Of a stretch of DNA of 36,025 bases, positions 33,656 through 36,025 are shown one piece after another (the first letter of the stretch is position 1; every line of letters starts with the position of its first letter). The DNA is from JAUNBG01 sp964442735 (GTDB lineage Bacteria > Planctomycetota > Planctomycetia > Pirellulales > Thermoguttaceae). The translations under genes and the position numbers were made by a program. The notes below the pieces were generated by a model. That model ran no database searches, was not told where the DNA came from, and worked only from the letters and a program-made list of their open reading frames with translations. The DNA lies in contig CAYUAP010000041.1 of assembly GCA_964442735.1 (NCBI GenBank), positions 1 through 36,025 of the forward strand, written 5' to 3'.

Positions 33656-35128
33656 TCATGGTGGGCCTTCTTCCTTGAGAGTGATTTTATTAGAAGGTAA
33701 TCCCATTTCATCTTTTACCAAGTCGATAGAAAAAATAAAACAGGCACCTTGTGTATCACCTTTTTTCAAACGTATCGTTGCGTTATGAAGTGTTGCAATC
33801 TGTTTAACAATGGCAAGTCCAAGTCCCGTTCCATCGGGACGACTTCCATATTCGCGGCGCAGGCGAAAAAACCGTTCAAAGATTCGATCCTGCCATTCTT
33901 CGGGAATACCAGGACCATGATCGCAAACGGTCAAAACCGCTTGTGTATCGTTGACGGCGAGTGAAATCTCAACGTCTGAATCGCCGCCATAACGAACTGC
34001 GTTGGACAGTAAATTCAAAACGGCTTGTTCAAGCAGTCGTGTATCTCCCCAAACAAAAGCCGCATCGCATCGTAACAGATGAAGTCTTGTTTTTGAATTC
34101 GGTTCGACAACAGTTTCTTTACAGAGTCGAATGGCAGTATGAACAATATTGTCCAAGGCGACATTTTCAAAATCACGAACGTTTTCTTCGAGCCGCTCAA
34201 GTTCTGCAAGACTCAAAACATCCCGAACAAGAATCTGCAATCGTTTGGTCTGTTTCACAAGAACATCACGGCATTTTGAAAGATAGACAGGATTGTTCCA
34301 ACCACCATCGTCAAGTATTTGAATAGCAGATAAAATTCCAGTCAGTGGCGTTTTAATTTCGTGCGATACATTCGAAACGAAATCGCGACGAAATTTTTCC
34401 TGACGTCGAACCGTTTCGACTTCTTTTTTAAGTCGCTCCGCCATTTCCGCAACGGAAAGAGCCAATTCACGAACCGCTCCCCGGTCCGGTACTTCAACCG
34501 CAATGTTCAGATTACCAGACGCTATTTTTTCCGCACTCAATTGCAAACGATCCAGCGGCTTGACAACGCGACGGACAAGATACCAAACTACAAATACAAG
34601 TACAGGAAGAGTCGCTAATAAAAAAAGAATTGATGATGCCGTTTCTTCCCAAACCGAGGCGACATTTGGACGCTGCTCGACAATTCGCAAGAGTTGCTTT
34701 TCCCCACAAACCGTAACAACGGCACAAGCGGAAATCATCCAATCTCCGGTTTTCAAATTGCGCTCCACCGTAATATTTCGACCGTCTCGTAATGCGGCAA
34801 TTACATCTGGTTTTTCCAACGGGTGCCGCAAATCGGCGTTTTCAGAAACGACGATTGCGGACCCTCGAATATTAAAAACGGCAACACTTCGATAATCTTT
34901 CGTAAACGTTTCACAATATCGATCAAGGGTTTCCAGATCCTTTTTTTCCAGGAGAGGTTGGAAAAAAAGGATCGATTGCGTCAACCGGTCTTCACTTTCC
35001 TGACGAAGGCCATCAAGAGAAAGACTCTCGAATTTTTCACTTTGCCAATGAAGCGCTATCCAGGTTGTCGCCAAGGTCACTCCGATGATCAACGGTACGG
35101 AAAACAAAAGAAGATTTCTTTTTTTCAT
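33656..35128 (-). CDS. PhoR-type sensor histidine kinase
   Basis: From the ATG at 35128 the protein has 490 residues; GAGAAGG lies upstream, and the start gives a clean membrane helix. The frame extends to 35173, overlapping the regulator gene, and cannot be excluded. A first helix (about 5-26), a periplasmic sensor (about 27-165), a second helix (about 166-186), a HAMP linker, a HisKA dimer with His256 in VSNVSHEIKTPL, and a HATPase with N-box LLSNAVRYG, G1 DHGPGIP and G2 GTGLGLA are all intact. No PAS domain. It phosphorylates the regulator encoded 16 bp upstream. Signal unknown; PhoB/PhoR-like is a structural, not functional, label. Confidence 0.92.
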   Translation of the reverse strand: MKKRNLLLFSVPLIIGVTLATTWIALHWQSEKFESLSLDGLRQESEDRLTQSILFFQPLLEKKDLETLDRYCETFTKDYRSVAVFNIRGSAIVVSENADLRHPLEKPDVIAALRDGRNITVERNLKTGDWMISACAVVTVCGEKQLLRIVEQRPNVASVWEETASSILFLLATLPVLVFVVWYLVRRVVKPLDRLQLSAEKIASGNLNIAVEVPDRGAVRELALSVAEMAERLKKEVETVRRQEKFRRDFVSNVSHEIKTPLTGILSAIQILDDGGWNNPVYLSKCRDVLVKQTKRLQILVRDVLSLAELERLEENVRDFENVALDNIVHTAIRLCKETVVEPNSKTRLHLLRCDAAFVWGDTRLLEQAVLNLLSNAVRYGGDSDVEISLAVNDTQAVLTVCDHGPGIPEEWQDRIFERFFRLRREYGSRPDGTGLGLAIVKQIATLHNATIRLKKGDTQGACFIFSIDLVKDEMGLPSNKITLKEEGPP

Positions 35129-35144
35129 GAACGTTATTACCTTC

Positions 35145-35843
35145 TCAACGTTTCCAACGGTAACCAATTCCACGTACCGTCTCGATCAATTGTGCCGCAG
35201 AACCAAGCTTTTTACGTAAATTGGCAATCTGAACATCAATTGCGCGGTCAAAAGCCATGTAATCGTCACCACGAATTGATACCGCAATTTCACTTCGCGA
35301 CCAAACACGCCCCGGAGTTTGAAACAGATGGTAAAGAAGTTCGTATTCCGTAAATGTTAGATCTATTTCCTTCCCTTCAAAAAAAACTAAACGATTATCC
35401 GTATAGATAGACAAACCGTCTCGTTCCAATACAGTTTCCTCTTCTTCCTCCAGTCGTGTCAATTCTCTGGTACGACGGAGATGCGCTCGAATTCGCGCCA
35501 CAAGCGTTTGATTATTAAATGGCTTGACAACATAATCGACGGCTCCCATCTCAAGACCGACAACAATATCCGATTCCGACCCACGTGCGGTCAACATAAT
35601 GATTGGAACGTAGGTATTCAAAGGTATTTCATGCAGTTGCCGACAGACGTCCAATCCGTCAATTCCAGGAAGTGTCAGATCAAGAAGTACGAGATCAAAT
35701 GCTGTTTCCCGTGCTCGATCAAGTGACTCTTCTCCGGAAGCAACCAGGGTAATTTTTGTAAAACCTCTTGACTCCAAAAGAATCCCGATCATTTCCCGTA
35801 TTGATTCATCATCTTCGACAACAAGTATTTTTTCTTTAAACAT
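35145..35843 (-). CDS. OmpR/PhoB-family response regulator
   Basis: From the ATG at 35843 the protein has 232 residues; GGAGG lies 6 bp upstream, which decides against the frame's earlier ATG at 35888. The receiver domain (about 1-120) has acidic residues VVEDD, the phospho-acceptor Asp in LVLLDLTLPG, the Thr in MLTA and the Lys in VVKPF. The C-terminal winged helix has DLTFTEYELLYHLFQ, RAIDVQIANLRKKLG and ETVRGIGYRWKR. It is the first gene of a two-gene operon with the kinase. No Pho-box-like direct repeat was found upstream in the 180 bp available. Confidence 0.95.
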   Translation of the reverse strand: MFKEKILVVEDDESIREMIGILLESRGFTKITLVASGEESLDRARETAFDLVLLDLTLPGIDGLDVCRQLHEIPLNTYVPIIMLTARGSESDIVVGLEMGAVDYVVKPFNNQTLVARIRAHLRRTRELTRLEEEEETVLERDGLSIYTDNRLVFFEGKEIDLTFTEYELLYHLFQTPGRVWSRSEIAVSIRGDDYMAFDRAIDVQIANLRKKLGSAAQLIETVRGIGYRWKR

Positions 35844-36025
35844 GAAGATCCTCCATCCAACGTCAATGATCAAATATACAAAAAACAATCAACCCTTTTA
35901 TCACACAAAACACTTTTGGGGTTTCACTTCGTCACGTTACTATTCCTGACAAGGTGAATAGTTTATAGTTTAGGGTGTAGCCTCAATTCTACGTTAAATT
36001 ACGCAAGTATGGCAGTTAAGCGAAT
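35844..36025. other. Upstream region of the response regulator gene
   Basis: No gene and no consensus promoter was seen in the 180 bp up to the window edge. Confidence 0.4.

Overview
The window looks like a chromosomal segment of a planctomycete-type bacterium (Planctomycetota, perhaps a Pirellulales/Thermoguttaceae-like lineage). This is an inference from gene content: a two-domain DUF1080 (3-keto-disaccharide hydrolase-like) secreted protein, a secreted sugar phosphate isomerase/epimerase, a giant HzsA-related c-type haem protein fused to an FGE-sulfatase-like domain, and many secreted glycosidases on separate transcripts. No rRNA, tRNA, CRISPR array, phage gene or complete insertion sequence was found.

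Region 1 (283-8559, minus strand) is the standout. Five tightly coupled genes read 8559->283: a 1500-residue amino-acid-type ABC transporter polyprotein (several substrate-binding modules plus permease), its ATPase carrying an extra C-terminal domain that resembles an RsbW-type histidine-kinase-like ATPase, then a STAS anti-sigma antagonist, an RsbW-like anti-sigma kinase and a membrane SpoIIE/RsbU-type PP2C phosphatase with a periplasmic sensor. Three of the four junctions are 4-bp ATGA overlaps. The layout suggests that solute binding or transport is wired into a partner-switching signalling cascade. A DUF4062 gene just upstream (8549-9637) looks decayed and carries an in-frame copy of a dispersed palindromic repeat.

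Region 2 (10263-29753) is a polysaccharide and sugar-derivative set: a GH31 glycosidase, a small membrane-protein pair, an acetyl-esterase-like alpha/beta hydrolase, the epimerase, the DUF1080 protein, an amidohydrolase, a GH36-like alpha-galactosidase, the HzsA-related/FGE fusion and a GHL10-like TIM-barrel protein. Most have their own ribosome-binding site and signal peptide. Several have recognisable sigma70-type promoters.

Region 3 (30040-35843) holds a cation diffusion facilitator, an unknown small protein, a cupin, an isoprenylcysteine-methyltransferase-like membrane protein and a PhoB/PhoR-type two-component pair.

Two families of small dispersed repeats fill the intergenic space. Family P (about 120 bp; seven copies) has imperfect terminal inverted repeats and a central hairpin; one stem change is compensated. 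Family M (about 170-210 bp; four copies plus an orphan end) has termini near GTAACCGTTCACG, and two copies are flanked by perfect direct repeats of 9-10 bp that look like target-site duplications. Short tandem repeats are also unusually common. Inside genes their units are multiples of 3 bp and often sit in the N-terminal leader; between genes the units are often 13, 16, 17, 20 or 26 bp.
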